NCBI RefSeq assembly: GCF_036967215.1
Contig: NZ_CP146016.1
Location: 1,454,501-1,518,500, forward strand
Direction of reading: 5' to 3'
Source: Sulfolobus tengchongensis
Lineage (GTDB): Archaea; Thermoproteota; Thermoprotei_A; Sulfolobales; Sulfolobaceae
Length of the DNA: 64,000 nt
The position numbers and the translations under genes are program-made. The notes below the pieces were generated by a model that was not told the DNA's origin, searched no databases, and worked only from the letters and a program-made list of their open reading frames with translations. Of the stretch, positions 39,333 through 47,939 are shown in pieces. Within the stretch, counting starts at the first letter, position 1; each line of letters begins with the position of its first letter.

Positions 39333-39430
39333 TGTTTTGTGGGGGATTTGTAAACTATCTGGTTTAACATCATTTTTACCATAAGGAGAATCCAAAGAGT
39401 AACGTAGGTTTTGAAAAAGCCCGCAAAGCA
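39333..39430 (-). mobile_element. MITE copy D, inverted orientation, with target duplication
   Basis: TGTTTTGTGGGGG ... AAGCCCGCAAAGCA, 98 bp, in the opposite orientation to copy A (it reads AAACTATCTGGTTTAACATC then AAGGAGAAT). Flanks are TTTCCGTAT (39324-39332) and TTTTCGTAT (39431-39439), an 8 of 9 match, consistent with a 9-bp target duplication that has drifted. Confidence 0.8.
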
Positions 39431-39466
39431 TTTTCGTATCTTTTTCCCATTTATAACAACTATGTA

Positions 39467-40987
39467 TTACTTTAAGATAGTATTTAGCTGATCTCTTATC
39501 ACTTTTTTATCTAGTTTTCCAGTACTAGTTTTAGGTATTGATTCGACGAATATTATTTTATCTGGTAACCACCATTTTGGAAATCTATTCAATGATTTCA
39601 AGTATTCAATGATTTCCTGTTCTGTAACTTCCTTTCCAGGCTTCTTAACTACTAGTGCTATTGGTCTCTCGCCCCATTTCTCATCTTTCACTCCAACTAC
39701 TACAGCTTCTAGTACTTTTTCATATGACATTATTGCATTTTCCAAATCTACGCTACTTATCCATTCTCCACCACTTTTAATTAAATCCTTGAGCCTATCC
39801 ACTACTTTAACACTTCCATTTTGATTTATTTTAGCTACATCACCAGTTCTAAACCACCTATTATTAACTAATATGTTAGATGGATTGTTAAAGTACTTTT
39901 TAGTTACAAACGCCCCTCTGGCAACCAACTCTCCTACTGATTTCCCATCCCAAGGCAATTCCTTTCCTTCAGGATCCATTAACGTAATTTCGAAGGCGGG
40001 AATTGGGTAACCTTGCTCAGACATTTTCTCTATATCATCACTCTTATTAATTGTGGCTATAGCCTCGGTTTCTGTCATACCCCAAGCATGATACGTTTTA
40101 ACTCCTAACTCTTTTAGTTTCTTAATTAATCCTAAAGGTGGTTCTGCTCCCCCTGTAACTACGACTTTTAATGGAGATAAATCCAATGATTCTCTCTCAA
40201 CGTAAGCTACTACATCTATCCAAACAGTGGGAGCACCTACCCCGACAGTTACCTTATGATCCTTTATTAATTTTACAATATCCTCCGCCTTAGGTCTAGG
40301 ACCAGGTAAAACTAATCTGGCTCCGGTCATTAGTGAGGCAAAAGGTAAATCCCACGCTGATATATGAAACATTGGCACTATTGGTAATACAGTATCTGAG
40401 GAGGAAATACCTAATACGTCACTTGCAAGTAAAGATAAAGAATGAATAAACACACTCCTATGACTGTATATAACTCCCTTAGGTTTTCCGGTTGTTCCAG
40501 AAGTAAAACAAGCAATTGCGCCTTGCTTCTCATCTACGTCTGGAAAGTCACTAAATGGTTCTTGCGAATCCACTTCTTCGTCATATTTTTCATCAAAAAT
40601 GAAAATTGGCAACGCATTGTTTTTGTAAGTTATGTCCTTATCTAGGAATATAGCTCTATCTTCCATCTCTCTGATTACGTAATCCATCTCTGACTCATGA
40701 AACCTTACATTAACCGTATGTAAAATTCCGCCTAATAGTGGGACTGCGAAGTATAGTTCTAAATGGCGATGTGTATTCCAAGCTATTGACGCAACTCTCT
40801 CACCAGCTAACTTTCGATTAGTTAGCAATGTGGCTAATTTCCTAACCCTTAATGCGAAATCAGCGTATGTATAACGTTTTATTCCCTCATGTGTTCTAGA
40901 TATTATCTCCCTATCTCTGTATAACTTTTCTACTCTCCAGAAGATGGACTTTATATTGAGATTATAGTCCATTATTGTTGAATCCAT
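39467..40987 (-). CDS. AMP-forming acyl-CoA synthetase
   Basis: 506 residues of the ANL adenylation family. ATP/AMP motif ACFTSGTTGKPKGVIYSHRS (about 152-171), YHAWGMTETEA (about 297-307), GELVARG...WFRTGDVAK, and the C-terminal catalytic lysine region KTSTGKLDKKVIRD (about 487-500). It makes acyl-CoA from a fatty or aromatic acid, ATP and CoA; chain length cannot be read. A second ligase lies in the beta-oxidation cluster at 57.7 kb. Confidence 0.9.
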   Translation of the reverse strand: MDSTIMDYNLNIKSIFWRVEKLYRDREIISRTHEGIKRYTYADFALRVRKLATLLTNRKLAGERVASIAWNTHRHLELYFAVPLLGGILHTVNVRFHESEMDYVIREMEDRAIFLDKDITYKNNALPIFIFDEKYDEEVDSQEPFSDFPDVDEKQGAIACFTSGTTGKPKGVIYSHRSVFIHSLSLLASDVLGISSSDTVLPIVPMFHISAWDLPFASLMTGARLVLPGPRPKAEDIVKLIKDHKVTVGVGAPTVWIDVVAYVERESLDLSPLKVVVTGGAEPPLGLIKKLKELGVKTYHAWGMTETEAIATINKSDDIEKMSEQGYPIPAFEITLMDPEGKELPWDGKSVGELVARGAFVTKKYFNNPSNILVNNRWFRTGDVAKINQNGSVKVVDRLKDLIKSGGEWISSVDLENAIMSYEKVLEAVVVGVKDEKWGERPIALVVKKPGKEVTEQEIIEYLKSLNRFPKWWLPDKIIFVESIPKTSTGKLDKKVIRDQLNTILK

Positions 40988-41288
40988 AAGTGATATTTAC
41001 ATTTTAGATTAATAAGCTTTAGCATATTTAAATATAATTATTTAACAAGATAATCGTTTATATTGCTTTATTTAGCCGTTAAAGAAAACATCTAGATGCT
41101 CATTAGCTTAGCCATTGTTTTTCTAGATTCGTAGTGCCATCATGAAGGCATAAATTACTTCTATTATGTTCATGTTCAGCTAGTTCCGAAATTTATATCT
41201 TAACGATGACATTATACCGATGTGGACTTTCACTCTCTTAACTCCCAGAGAGTTAAATACAAGAAAATAACATTACTAAATAGTTAGA
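40988..41288. other. Intergenic
   Basis: 300 bases. It includes the inverted 17-bp copy (CATGAAGGCATAAATTA, about 41138-41154) shared with 37201-37217, and ACTCTCTTAACTCCCAGAGAGTT (an imperfect inverted repeat around 41229-41252) upstream of the Zn-ribbon gene. Confidence 0.4.
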
Positions 41289-41726
41289 ATGATAACAACT
41301 TTTAGATGTCCAATATGTAAAAGAAGGAATACCGCTTTATTGATCAAATCAGCATCTTCCTTCCAGCCAGTCATATACTTATATCCAGAAGAACATATAT
41401 GCTTCCATATTTGCGATAAAATTAAAATTGAAATTTGCAATGAATATATCGAAATTGCAAGTTATTATGGAACTTATTCCAGAGATGCTATAAACAAGCT
41501 CAAGGAGATAGTTAAAAAGATAGAGGACTTAGCAAGTTCAAGGGATGAAGAACTTGGTAAAATGATCAGAGAAGGTGAGGAGCTAATTAAAAAAGCAAAA
41601 AATGAGTGTGCAAACCTAGAAAACAATAGTAGTTTGTATTATAAATGTTTAGTAGAAAAGGGAATAGATGATGGGAGACAAAAGATTATCGATGCGTTAA
41701 CTAGGTTTTATTTTAAGGAAGAGTAA
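41289..41726 (+). CDS. Hypothetical protein with N-terminal zinc-ribbon-like motif and coiled coil
   Basis: 145 residues. FRCPICKRRN (6-15) with HICFHICDK (about 36-44) gives paired Cys/His ligands of a small zinc site. The rest is helical and charged, with heptad-like leucine spacing (INKLKEIVKKIEDL...GEELIKKAKNEC). Possibly a nucleic-acid-binding or scaffold protein. Family not recognised. Confidence 0.6.
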   Translation: MITTFRCPICKRRNTALLIKSASSFQPVIYLYPEEHICFHICDKIKIEICNEYIEIASYYGTYSRDAINKLKEIVKKIEDLASSRDEELGKMIREGEELIKKAKNECANLENNSSLYYKCLVEKGIDDGRQKIIDALTRFYFKEE

Positions 41727-41973
41727 TTAATTAACGTACAAATAAAGCCCTTGTTGAATGCAAAGGATTTGGCTAAGCCTTATCTTTTTAACGAGTTACG
41801 TAAAAAGTTAAGCTGTCTATTAAGAGGAAGTTGTCCCCATAAATTTTGGCTATTAGAAGCGATAGTATGTCACTTCCTAACTTGAGTACACACTTTATGG
41901 AACGTCTTGATGACGAGAATCGTAAAACAACAAATAATTTTAATCGAACAGTTTTCCTACTATTTGATAAATC

Positions 41974-43020
41974 TCATCTGCTAAAGTTTTGTAAATATTT
42001 GTAATATTCATCAGCACTTTTATCCCAATCGTATTTCAAGGATTCCTCGTAACTGGTTTTCCACATCTTTTTCATCATATCTTCATTACTAAGTAGTTCA
42101 TTTATGATTTTGCTCATACCTTCAATATTCTTATATTCAACCACGTAACCATTTACCCCATTATTGATTATTTCTGGTAAGGACCCTTTATTATAAGCTA
42201 CAACTGGAGTACCGCAAGCATTAGCCTCTACTGTTACCATACTCCAACCCTCTATGAAAGACGTAACTATAACAATCCACGCTGATTGATATAGTTGAAT
42301 CTTCCTTTCTTCATTGACTCTTCCCAAATACTTACCATTAACTTCCTTAATCTTTCTAGAAACCTCATCCTCTAAATCCCCACCACCAACCATAATAAGT
42401 TTGGCCTTTACTCTCTTAGCGATTTCTATTGCATCTAAAGGGTTTTTATATTTCTTTAACCTCCCTATCCATAGAATAGTAGGTTCTTCTGCCTTTTTAC
42501 CTGGCTTATACAAATTGTGATCAATACCATTATAGATTACCTTAATCCTTTCTTCCCTAACTCCAACTCTTTCCACTAGATCTCTTTTAGTAGTATTGGA
42601 AACTGCTATTAAATTCTCGTAATTTTTAACATTCCTTTCCAATAACGCGACAACTCTAGCCATTAATGGATTTAATTCGTATTTAACAACATCCTGGTGA
42701 ACGTGATGAATTAACGCTATCGAATTTTTGTTAACTAAATAAGAATAAAAGGGGACTGCATGAGCAACACTATCAATTACTACTTCGTATTTTCTTGCCT
42801 CACTAGGAGCTTTAAAATGTAACGTTAAGGGGTTACCCTTTCTCAATATTTTAATACCCTCAATTTCCTCTTCTCTTGGCAATCCATTTACTTCCTCAGC
42901 TAGCCAAGTTACGTTAATTCCTTTTCTAACGAGCCTTCTAGAAATTTCGTAAATTACTTGCTCAGCTCCACCAGATTTGGGATGCTTTAAATCCCTGTGA
43001 TTAACTACTAATAAGTTCAC
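41974..43020 (-). CDS. Family 4 glycosyltransferase
   Basis: 348 residues, GT-B fold. [22 protein letters not shown] (about 13-34) is the acceptor-side start; [14 protein letters not shown] (about 160-173), [13 protein letters not shown] (185-197) and [30 protein letters not shown] (E-x7-E motif, about 257-286) bind the sugar nucleotide. Likely acts in surface glycan or glycolipid synthesis. Monocistronic by appearance. Confidence 0.9.
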   Translation of the reverse strand: MNLLVVNHRDLKHPKSGGAEQVIYEISRRLVRKGINVTWLAEEVNGLPREEEIEGIKILRKGNPLTLHFKAPSEARKYEVVIDSVAHAVPFYSYLVNKNSIALIHHVHQDVVKYELNPLMARVVALLERNVKNYENLIAVSNTTKRDLVERVGVREERIKVIYNGIDHNLYKPGKKAEEPTILWIGRLKKYKNPLDAIEIAKRVKAKLIMVGGGDLEDEVSRKIKEVNGKYLGRVNEERKIQLYQSAWIVIVTSFIEGWSMVTVEANACGTPVVAYNKGSLPEIINNGVNGYVVEYKNIEGMSKIINELLSNEDMMKKMWKTSYEESLKYDWDKSADEYYKYLQNFSR

Positions 43021-43035
43021 ACTAACATAAAAATC

Positions 43036-43308
43036 CTAACCGTATTTATAACTTATACCTCCTTCTGGAAAAGTGAACTTAATGGCACCATACGGGCAAG
43101 CTACTAATGCTGCTCCGCACTCTAAACATCTTTCATAGTGTACTATTATTCTTCCATCTGGAGATGGCTCATAGGTACCAGCTGGACAGACCTTAGTACA
43201 AGGTTTATCTTTACATGTCAGGCAAATATCGGTATTTACTTGTATGTGAGAGTTCTTATCGACATTATACTTATTTAATCCTAATCTCTTCAAAAGATTT
43301 ACCGTCAT
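43036..43308 (-). CDS. fixX: Second FixX-like ferredoxin, one cluster Cys replaced
   Basis: 90 residues, homologous to the protein at 21741. First cysteine group CLTCKDKPCTKVCP. The second reads CLECGAALVACP, where the third Cys of CxxCxxCxxxCP is Ala (codon GCA). One 4Fe-4S cluster may thus be absent or 3Fe-4S. ATG overlaps fixC by 4 nt. Electron partner of the adjacent FixC paralogue. Confidence 0.85.
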   Translation of the reverse strand: MTVNLLKRLGLNKYNVDKNSHIQVNTDICLTCKDKPCTKVCPAGTYEPSPDGRIIVHYERCLECGAALVACPYGAIKFTFPEGGISYKYG

Positions 43309-44528
43309 ATAAATAACCTCATAATATCTGATAACATCTTTGTAGTATTTACGTTTTCGTTTTTACTTTCAGTTATTAAGACGTTTATGGGTCTCTCCTT
43401 TCCATCACTTGTTACTGTAAATAGTTTACTCAAGGTATTACACAAGATTTTAGGATATTTTGTAAATATCTCCTCCTCATTTAAGACCTTAAATGACCTC
43501 AAGGCTGTTTTTAAGTCTCGTAATACAAATGATTCTTTCAACATTTCGTAATAAATATCTGTTTTACTGTAATCGTTCATTTCTTTAATCTTTTTCAAAG
43601 CTTTCCCAGCTACAATTCCAGAACCTATTGCCAAATCCATTCCCCTGATATTGAATCCATCGTTTATTAAAAATCCTGCCGCATCACCTACAACTATTAA
43701 GTTCCTATCGTAAAGGTTACTTAATTTGTCATAACCGTAATAGGGAATTAAATGTGCCGAGTACTCCAAGATGTTCCCCTCTATTCCCAAAGCTTCTCTA
43801 AATCTTTCCACTATTTCATGTGATGGTAAGTTTGAATTATAAAGTGATTCGACTTTTATTGTAACTCCAACAGATAACGTATCCTTGTTTGTGTAAACGA
43901 AACCGCCTCCTTTCAGATTTCCTATGAGCCCCATTATTGTTCTAGCCTCTCCTTCATCTTCCGGTAAATTTGGTTTCACATCTAAAATCTCCTTTACCCC
44001 TAACATCAGCGTTTTTGGTTCCAATTTTTTTATTCCTAGAAACCTAGATACGGGTGAAGTTACTCCACCTGCATCTACAATTAACGGAGCTTTAAGCTCT
44101 CCCCTATTAGTTTCCACCACAATGTAATCCTTCTCTCGCCTAGCGTTAGTAACTAATGTGGAATAAGAGATTAAAACACCTTCATTTTCAGCTTCCTTCG
44201 CCAACCATTGATCAAATTTAGCTCTAAGAATGGTATAACTATTCTTAGTCTTATGTTCAAACGAAAAGGTGATTTTCTTTCCTTCATCACAGAATACTTC
44301 ATAAGTTTCCTTCGTTACTGGTCTTTCTAATGGAGCCCTTTCAAGCGCATCTGGAAATAATTGCAATAAGGCGTGGGTATACATTCTTCCTCCAGAAACG
44401 TTCTTAGACCCAGAGTATTCGCCCCTTTCTAATACAATTGTGGAAAGCCCTTCTCTATTCGCAGTAATAGCCGTGGAAAGCCCGGCTAAACCACCGCCGA
44501 CTATTATAACATCAGCATCAAAGCTCAT
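43305..44528 (-). CDS. fixC: Second FixC-like ETF:quinone oxidoreductase
   Basis: About 407 residues from ATG 44528 (MSFDADVIIVGGGLAGLSTAI). The longer frame to 44576 would overlap the preceding gene's end. FAD fold VIIVGGGLAGLSTAITANREGL and second site LIVVGDAAGFLINDGFNIRGMD (about 283-304). It pairs with the FixX downstream; no ETF gene adjoins, so it may serve EtfBA from 23 kb or another donor. Confidence 0.87.
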   Translation of the reverse strand: MSFDADVIIVGGGLAGLSTAITANREGLSTIVLERGEYSGSKNVSGGRMYTHALLQLFPDALERAPLERPVTKETYEVFCDEGKKITFSFEHKTKNSYTILRAKFDQWLAKEAENEGVLISYSTLVTNARREKDYIVVETNRGELKAPLIVDAGGVTSPVSRFLGIKKLEPKTLMLGVKEILDVKPNLPEDEGEARTIMGLIGNLKGGGFVYTNKDTLSVGVTIKVESLYNSNLPSHEIVERFREALGIEGNILEYSAHLIPYYGYDKLSNLYDRNLIVVGDAAGFLINDGFNIRGMDLAIGSGIVAGKALKKIKEMNDYSKTDIYYEMLKESFVLRDLKTALRSFKVLNEEEIFTKYPKILCNTLSKLFTVTSDGKERPINVLITESKNENVNTTKMLSDIMRLFI

Positions 44529-44547
44529 ATGCCTATATATTGAAAGG

Positions 44548-44904
44548 TCATATATATGTATTTGGCTTTCCCACATTAACTTTTTTAATCATATTTAATA
44601 ATATTTCATTTCCATCACTTATGATATATAATGTGTGAAGTATTAACGCCTTTAGCTTATTTTCCCTACACACCTTCATTTCCTCAACGCTTCTTCTAAC
44701 TAGGTCCGCAAAGGGAGAATCCGACTTGTGAAGAAACTCGTTATCGCTTCTAAACTCTTTTATCTCCTTCTCTATTTCAGCTAGAAGGTCTATTATTCTA
44801 TCTTGATCCTTATAATCTCTGGCTATGCTTAATAACTCATTACCAGCCTCTATGATGTTACCCTCGTTAAGCTTATCAATTATGGCTACCAGTTTGCCAA
44901 ACAT
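44548..44904 (-). CDS. Hypothetical 118-aa helical protein
   Basis: Starts MFGKLVAIIDKLNEGNIIEA; Glu/Lys-rich helices with no membrane segment or metal motif. It ends 19 bp before the fixC paralogue's start, so the two are probably one operon (118-aa gene, fixC, fixX). Function not recognised; an accessory role to the FixC/FixX pair is possible from context only. Confidence 0.55.
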   Translation of the reverse strand: MFGKLVAIIDKLNEGNIIEAGNELLSIARDYKDQDRIIDLLAEIEKEIKEFRSDNEFLHKSDSPFADLVRRSVEEMKVCRENKLKALILHTLYIISDGNEILLNMIKKVNVGKPNTYI

Positions 44905-44931
44905 AAAAAATGGTTAGCATTCCTTCCTTAT

Positions 44932-45351
44932 TTACTTAACTATTATAACAGTAACCTTAGATTCTTGAGCTATCTTATTGGATACACTACCTAAAATTAA
45001 TCGTTGTATTTTAGATAAACCTCTACTTCCAACTACTATTACATCTATTTGATTATCTGAAGCGAATTGTAGAATGGTATTTGCAGGATCTCCCTCAAGC
45101 GTTATTCCATCAGCTTCAACTCCTCTTTCTTTTGCCTTTTCGACTGCTTTCTTAATATCCTTTTTAGCTTTCTCTTCTAAGGATCTAGTAGCCTCCAATG
45201 GTGGAAGAACCCCCGCGTTATAAAATACCGTAAGGTCTATTACTTCAACTATGTATAATTTAGCGGAAAACTTGCTAGCTAATTCTATAGCGAAGTCTAA
45301 GGCTCTTTCAGCGTTTTGAGAACCATCGTAACCAACTAAAATTCTCTTCAT
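44932..45351 (-). CDS. Universal stress protein (UspA family)
   Basis: 139 residues from the ATG at 45351 (MKRILVGYDGSQNAERALDF); an upstream ATG at 45399 adds an odd hydrophobic tail. Motifs are VGYDGS near the start and the ATP-binding GSRGLSKIQRLILGSVSNKI (about 110-129, G-x2-G-x9-GS). A single USP domain, probably ATP-binding and dimeric. 27 bp upstream of the 118-aa gene on the same strand. Confidence 0.9.
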   Translation of the reverse strand: MKRILVGYDGSQNAERALDFAIELASKFSAKLYIVEVIDLTVFYNAGVLPPLEATRSLEEKAKKDIKKAVEKAKERGVEADGITLEGDPANTILQFASDNQIDVIVVGSRGLSKIQRLILGSVSNKIAQESKVTVIIVK

Positions 45352-45457
45352 AGGTACTTTTGATAGTAGTATAAATTTAAAATTAACTTCTATAAGCAAT
45401 TTGTGAATTTGTTTCTAATATAACCTTTTATAATAGAAATTTACTTTATTATAAATA

Positions 45458-45586
45458 GTGCAATCCTTCAGTTTCGAAATGTTCGTTGAGTCTTCCATTC
45501 CATACATGAAGGATAAAAATATAATGCAACTTGAATCTGAACGATATTTTGCAAAATTATTGGGTTATGGTCATTTTATAAACTAA
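45458..45586 (+). CDS. Possible 42-aa protein or gene fragment
   Basis: GTG at 45458 (or ATG at 45479) to TAA at 45586: VQSFSFEMFVESSIPYMKDK then NIMQLESERYFAKLLGYGHF. Natural amino-acid composition and a TATA-like TTATTATAAATA just upstream (45447-45456) are the only support. It may be the 5' stump of a larger gene. No family recognised. Confidence 0.3.
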   Translation: MQSFSFEMFVESSIPYMKDKNIMQLESERYFAKLLGYGHFIN

Positions 45587-45771
45587 CCCAGTTTACTACA
45601 TCGCTACAGAAAGGACGTTAAAAAATAGCTAGGGTTTTAAAAATTCAAATAAAATAAAAACACAAAGCAGTTGATTAATTAGGTAATGAAGTTTGTTAAA
45701 GTTTCATGAACTACTCTACCCTTATCGCTAGATCCAAAAATCAACTCCTTGAAAATTGGTCAGAGTTGCTT

Positions 45772-45866
45772 TATTTTGTAGGGTTTTTCAAAAACTTACA
45801 TTGATATTCTCTCCATAGCAAAAATAACGTACCAAATTAGATAGATTAATAATACTCCATGAAGCA
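45772..45866 (+). mobile_element. MITE copy E (95 bp), diverged
   Basis: Left TATTTTGTAGGGTTTTTCAA, right AATACTCCATGAAGCA, with internal ATTCTCTCCATAG and ACCAAATTAGATAG matching the family. Ends are diverged and no target duplication is evident, so it is an older copy. Confidence 0.6.
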
Positions 45867-46130
45867 CTTCCTTTGTGAAGTTTTTCAAAATTGTGGACAC
45901 AAATTCGTTATTCCAATCCTCTAGTCTAGGTATTAATATCGTCTACGGATGGCAATAACGCAATCAAGTTGAATATATCTTAAAACTATTTTTGATACCT
46001 AACGATGAAACTTATTCAACTAGATTTTTCACACCTTGCTAATGCGCCTTATCCCCATATTTTTGCTTTTACCTTGACGTAACCTCTCTCCCCACTCTAT
46101 CCTTCCCACTGAGACATGACATTGTTGTGG

Positions 46131-46435
46131 CTTATAGGTAAATGATTACTTTAATTAGAAAAAATATATCAGCAGGAAATGATAATGTGAATATTATATT
46201 TCTGTATTTTTTGTCCCGTTTTTGCAAGTGTATTCCCTTAAACCTAACTTTCCTTGAAGGTAGGACGTTAACCTGAAACAATTACCTCTATAGAGAAGAA
46301 GTGAAAATCCCTACAAAACCCGGGAATAGAATAAAATAAAGAGAAGGAGAGAAAAATACAAGATGAAGAAAAGAGAAAAAACTTATTAAGAAGAAAGGAG
46401 AGTGATAGGCGTTAATGAGGGTTTAAAAACCCTCA
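46131..46435 (+). promoter_or_regulatory. CRISPR leader
   Basis: AT- and purine-rich 300 bp next to the first repeat, with long A/G runs (AAATAAAGAGAAGGAGAGAA), as usual for Sulfolobus leaders. The last 20 bp (46416-46435) form the perfect palindrome TGAGGGTTT-AA-AAACCCTCA directly abutting repeat 1, and a GTTAAT at 46411-46416 imitates the repeat start. TATTAAG near 46384 is a possible pre-crRNA TATA box. The degenerate repeat at the other end supports this as the leader side. Confidence 0.7.
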
Positions 46436-47893
46436 GTTAATCCTCTATGGAATTGAAAGTCCTTTATTTCAACTACCGTTATACCGCGCTATATTGACGA
46501 AGTTAATCCTCTATGGAATTGAAAGTTGAGATCCAGTAGCTGGATAGTTGCTAGTAAAAGAAGCAGGGTTAATCCTCTATGGAATTGAAAGTTCTGCATA
46601 TATGCAAATATGGAAAAAATCACTATAGAAGAAGTTAATCCTCTATGGAATTGAAAGAGTATTCTTGTGTATAAACACCAAACGGTAAGACATTGTTTGT
46701 TAATCCTCTATGGAATTGAAAGGTCTATGAGGGTGTTGGACACCCACGAGATAAGGAAGGAGAGGTTAATCCTCTATGGAATTGAAAGAAAAATTTTCTT
46801 CCTTTTGCAAAAGAAAGGTGTAAAGGATTGTTAATCCTCTATGGAATTGAAAGGAAAAGTTACTGCTAGAATTCATAGATGCCATAAAGTTCAAGTTAAT
46901 CCTCTATGGAATTGAAAGTTTGTTAGCGTCAGTAGCGTCGTTGGAAAGAAGACCCAGTTAATCCTCTATGGAATTGAAAGGATCTCTCATGATCTCTTTT
47001 AGACTATTTTCGATCTTAAAAGTGTTAATCCTCTATGGAATTGAAAGATTTTTATCAGCATGTGTTTGTCGGCTTTAAACGTTATTACGTTAATCCTCTA
47101 TGGAATTGAAAGTTCAGGACTGCTGCCAGGATCATTGGTTTTTGCGTTTGGTGTTAATCCTCTATGGAATTGAAAGTAACCCGATCCTATTTGGTCGAAC
47201 CTAAACTCGAAGGGATAGTTAATCCTCTATGGAATTGAAAGACTGTAATTTGGTAAGATGTTATATGTATTGTAATATTTATGTTAATCCTCTATGGAAT
47301 TGAAAGAAGTTATCAAGTTTAAAGTTCAGAGTAGACAGAGAGGCGTGTTAATCCTCTATGGAATTGAAAGTAGAAACTGAGAACGCGCGGATAATAGTTG
47401 TCGATCTTGATAAGTTAATCCTCTATGGAATTGAAAGTCATTTATGAGTGGGATGAGGTAAGGTATGTCTGGTGGCATGGTTAATCCTCTATGGAATTGA
47501 AAGGTCTCCACAAGGAGTCTGAAGTACGTCTTTGCAGCCACATGTTAATCCTCTATGGAATTGAAAGCGGCAGCTGGAGTCCCAGGTGCTGAATCCAGAG
47601 ACCGCAGCGTTAATCCTCTATGGAATTGAAAGAGGTGTATCCTCCCGTTTAAGACCTTCCACAGACCAGATTTAGTTAATCCTCTATGGAATTGAAAGAA
47701 GTATAAAATTCATAAAAGAATTAGAGGAGGAGTGTGAAAGTTAATCCTCTATGGAATTGAAAGTTGAACTATTTCGTATACTAGTTCTTCTTCTAATTCA
47801 TTCATGTTAATCCTCTATGGAATTGAAAGAATTTGATTCTGCGCCAAAAAACGCGTCCTTGTACCGCAGGTAAATCCTCTATGGAATTGAAAG
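46436..47893 (+). CRISPR. CRISPR array, 23 repeats of 24 bp, 22 spacers
   Basis: The repeat begins GTTAATCCTCTATGG and ends AATTGAAAG. Repeats 1-22 are identical; repeat 23 (47870-47893) has A at position 3 (GTAAAT), the sign of the leader-distal end. Spacers are 38-43 bp (repeat-to-repeat steps 62-67). The GAAAG tail is the 5' handle type of Sulfolobales subtype I-A/III systems. No cas gene lies within the window, so processing and adaptation must come from elsewhere. Spacer targets cannot be assigned by eye. Confidence 0.99.
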
Positions 47894-47914
47894 AATCTTA
47901 TATGCAATTGAAAA
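47894..47914 (+). repeat. Degenerate CRISPR repeat abutting the last repeat without spacer
   Basis: AATCTTATATGCAATTGAAA aligns with positions 4-24 of the repeat (17 of 21 identical over 47894-47914) and begins on the base after repeat 23. It may be the oldest repeat joined after loss of a spacer, or repeat-derived ancestral sequence. Confidence 0.55.
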
Positions 47915-47939
47915 TTCAGCGTTTGATTGTATCATCTCA

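Larger units (their letters stand above)
38252..39466. other. Large non-coding region: gene decay, MITE, possible sRNA
   Basis: 1.2 kb without an intact gene. It contains an imperfect stem-loop (AGGTCTA at 38348 with TAGACCT at 38391), a frameshifted ATPase remnant (38554-38716), a GC-rich hairpin (38720-38742), a candidate C/D-box RNA (39050-39103) and a MITE (39333-39430). It looks like a site of repeated insertion and decay. Confidence 0.55.
45352..46130. other. Non-coding region before the CRISPR leader
   Basis: About 780 bases. It holds a 42-codon ORF candidate (45458-45586) and MITE copy E (45772-45866); the rest is AT-rich without recognised genes. Confidence 0.4.

Noticed and set aside
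39130-39384. 84-codon hydrophobic ORF
   Set aside because: Runs into the MITE; AT-rich sequence easily gives Leu/Phe/Ile-rich frames; no family match.
46131-46435. Promoter of the CRISPR array as a firm call
   Set aside because: A TATTAAG is present, but AT-rich leaders contain many; transcription start not provable by eye.
47356-47541. ORF on the minus strand
   Set aside because: Lies within the CRISPR repeats and spacers.
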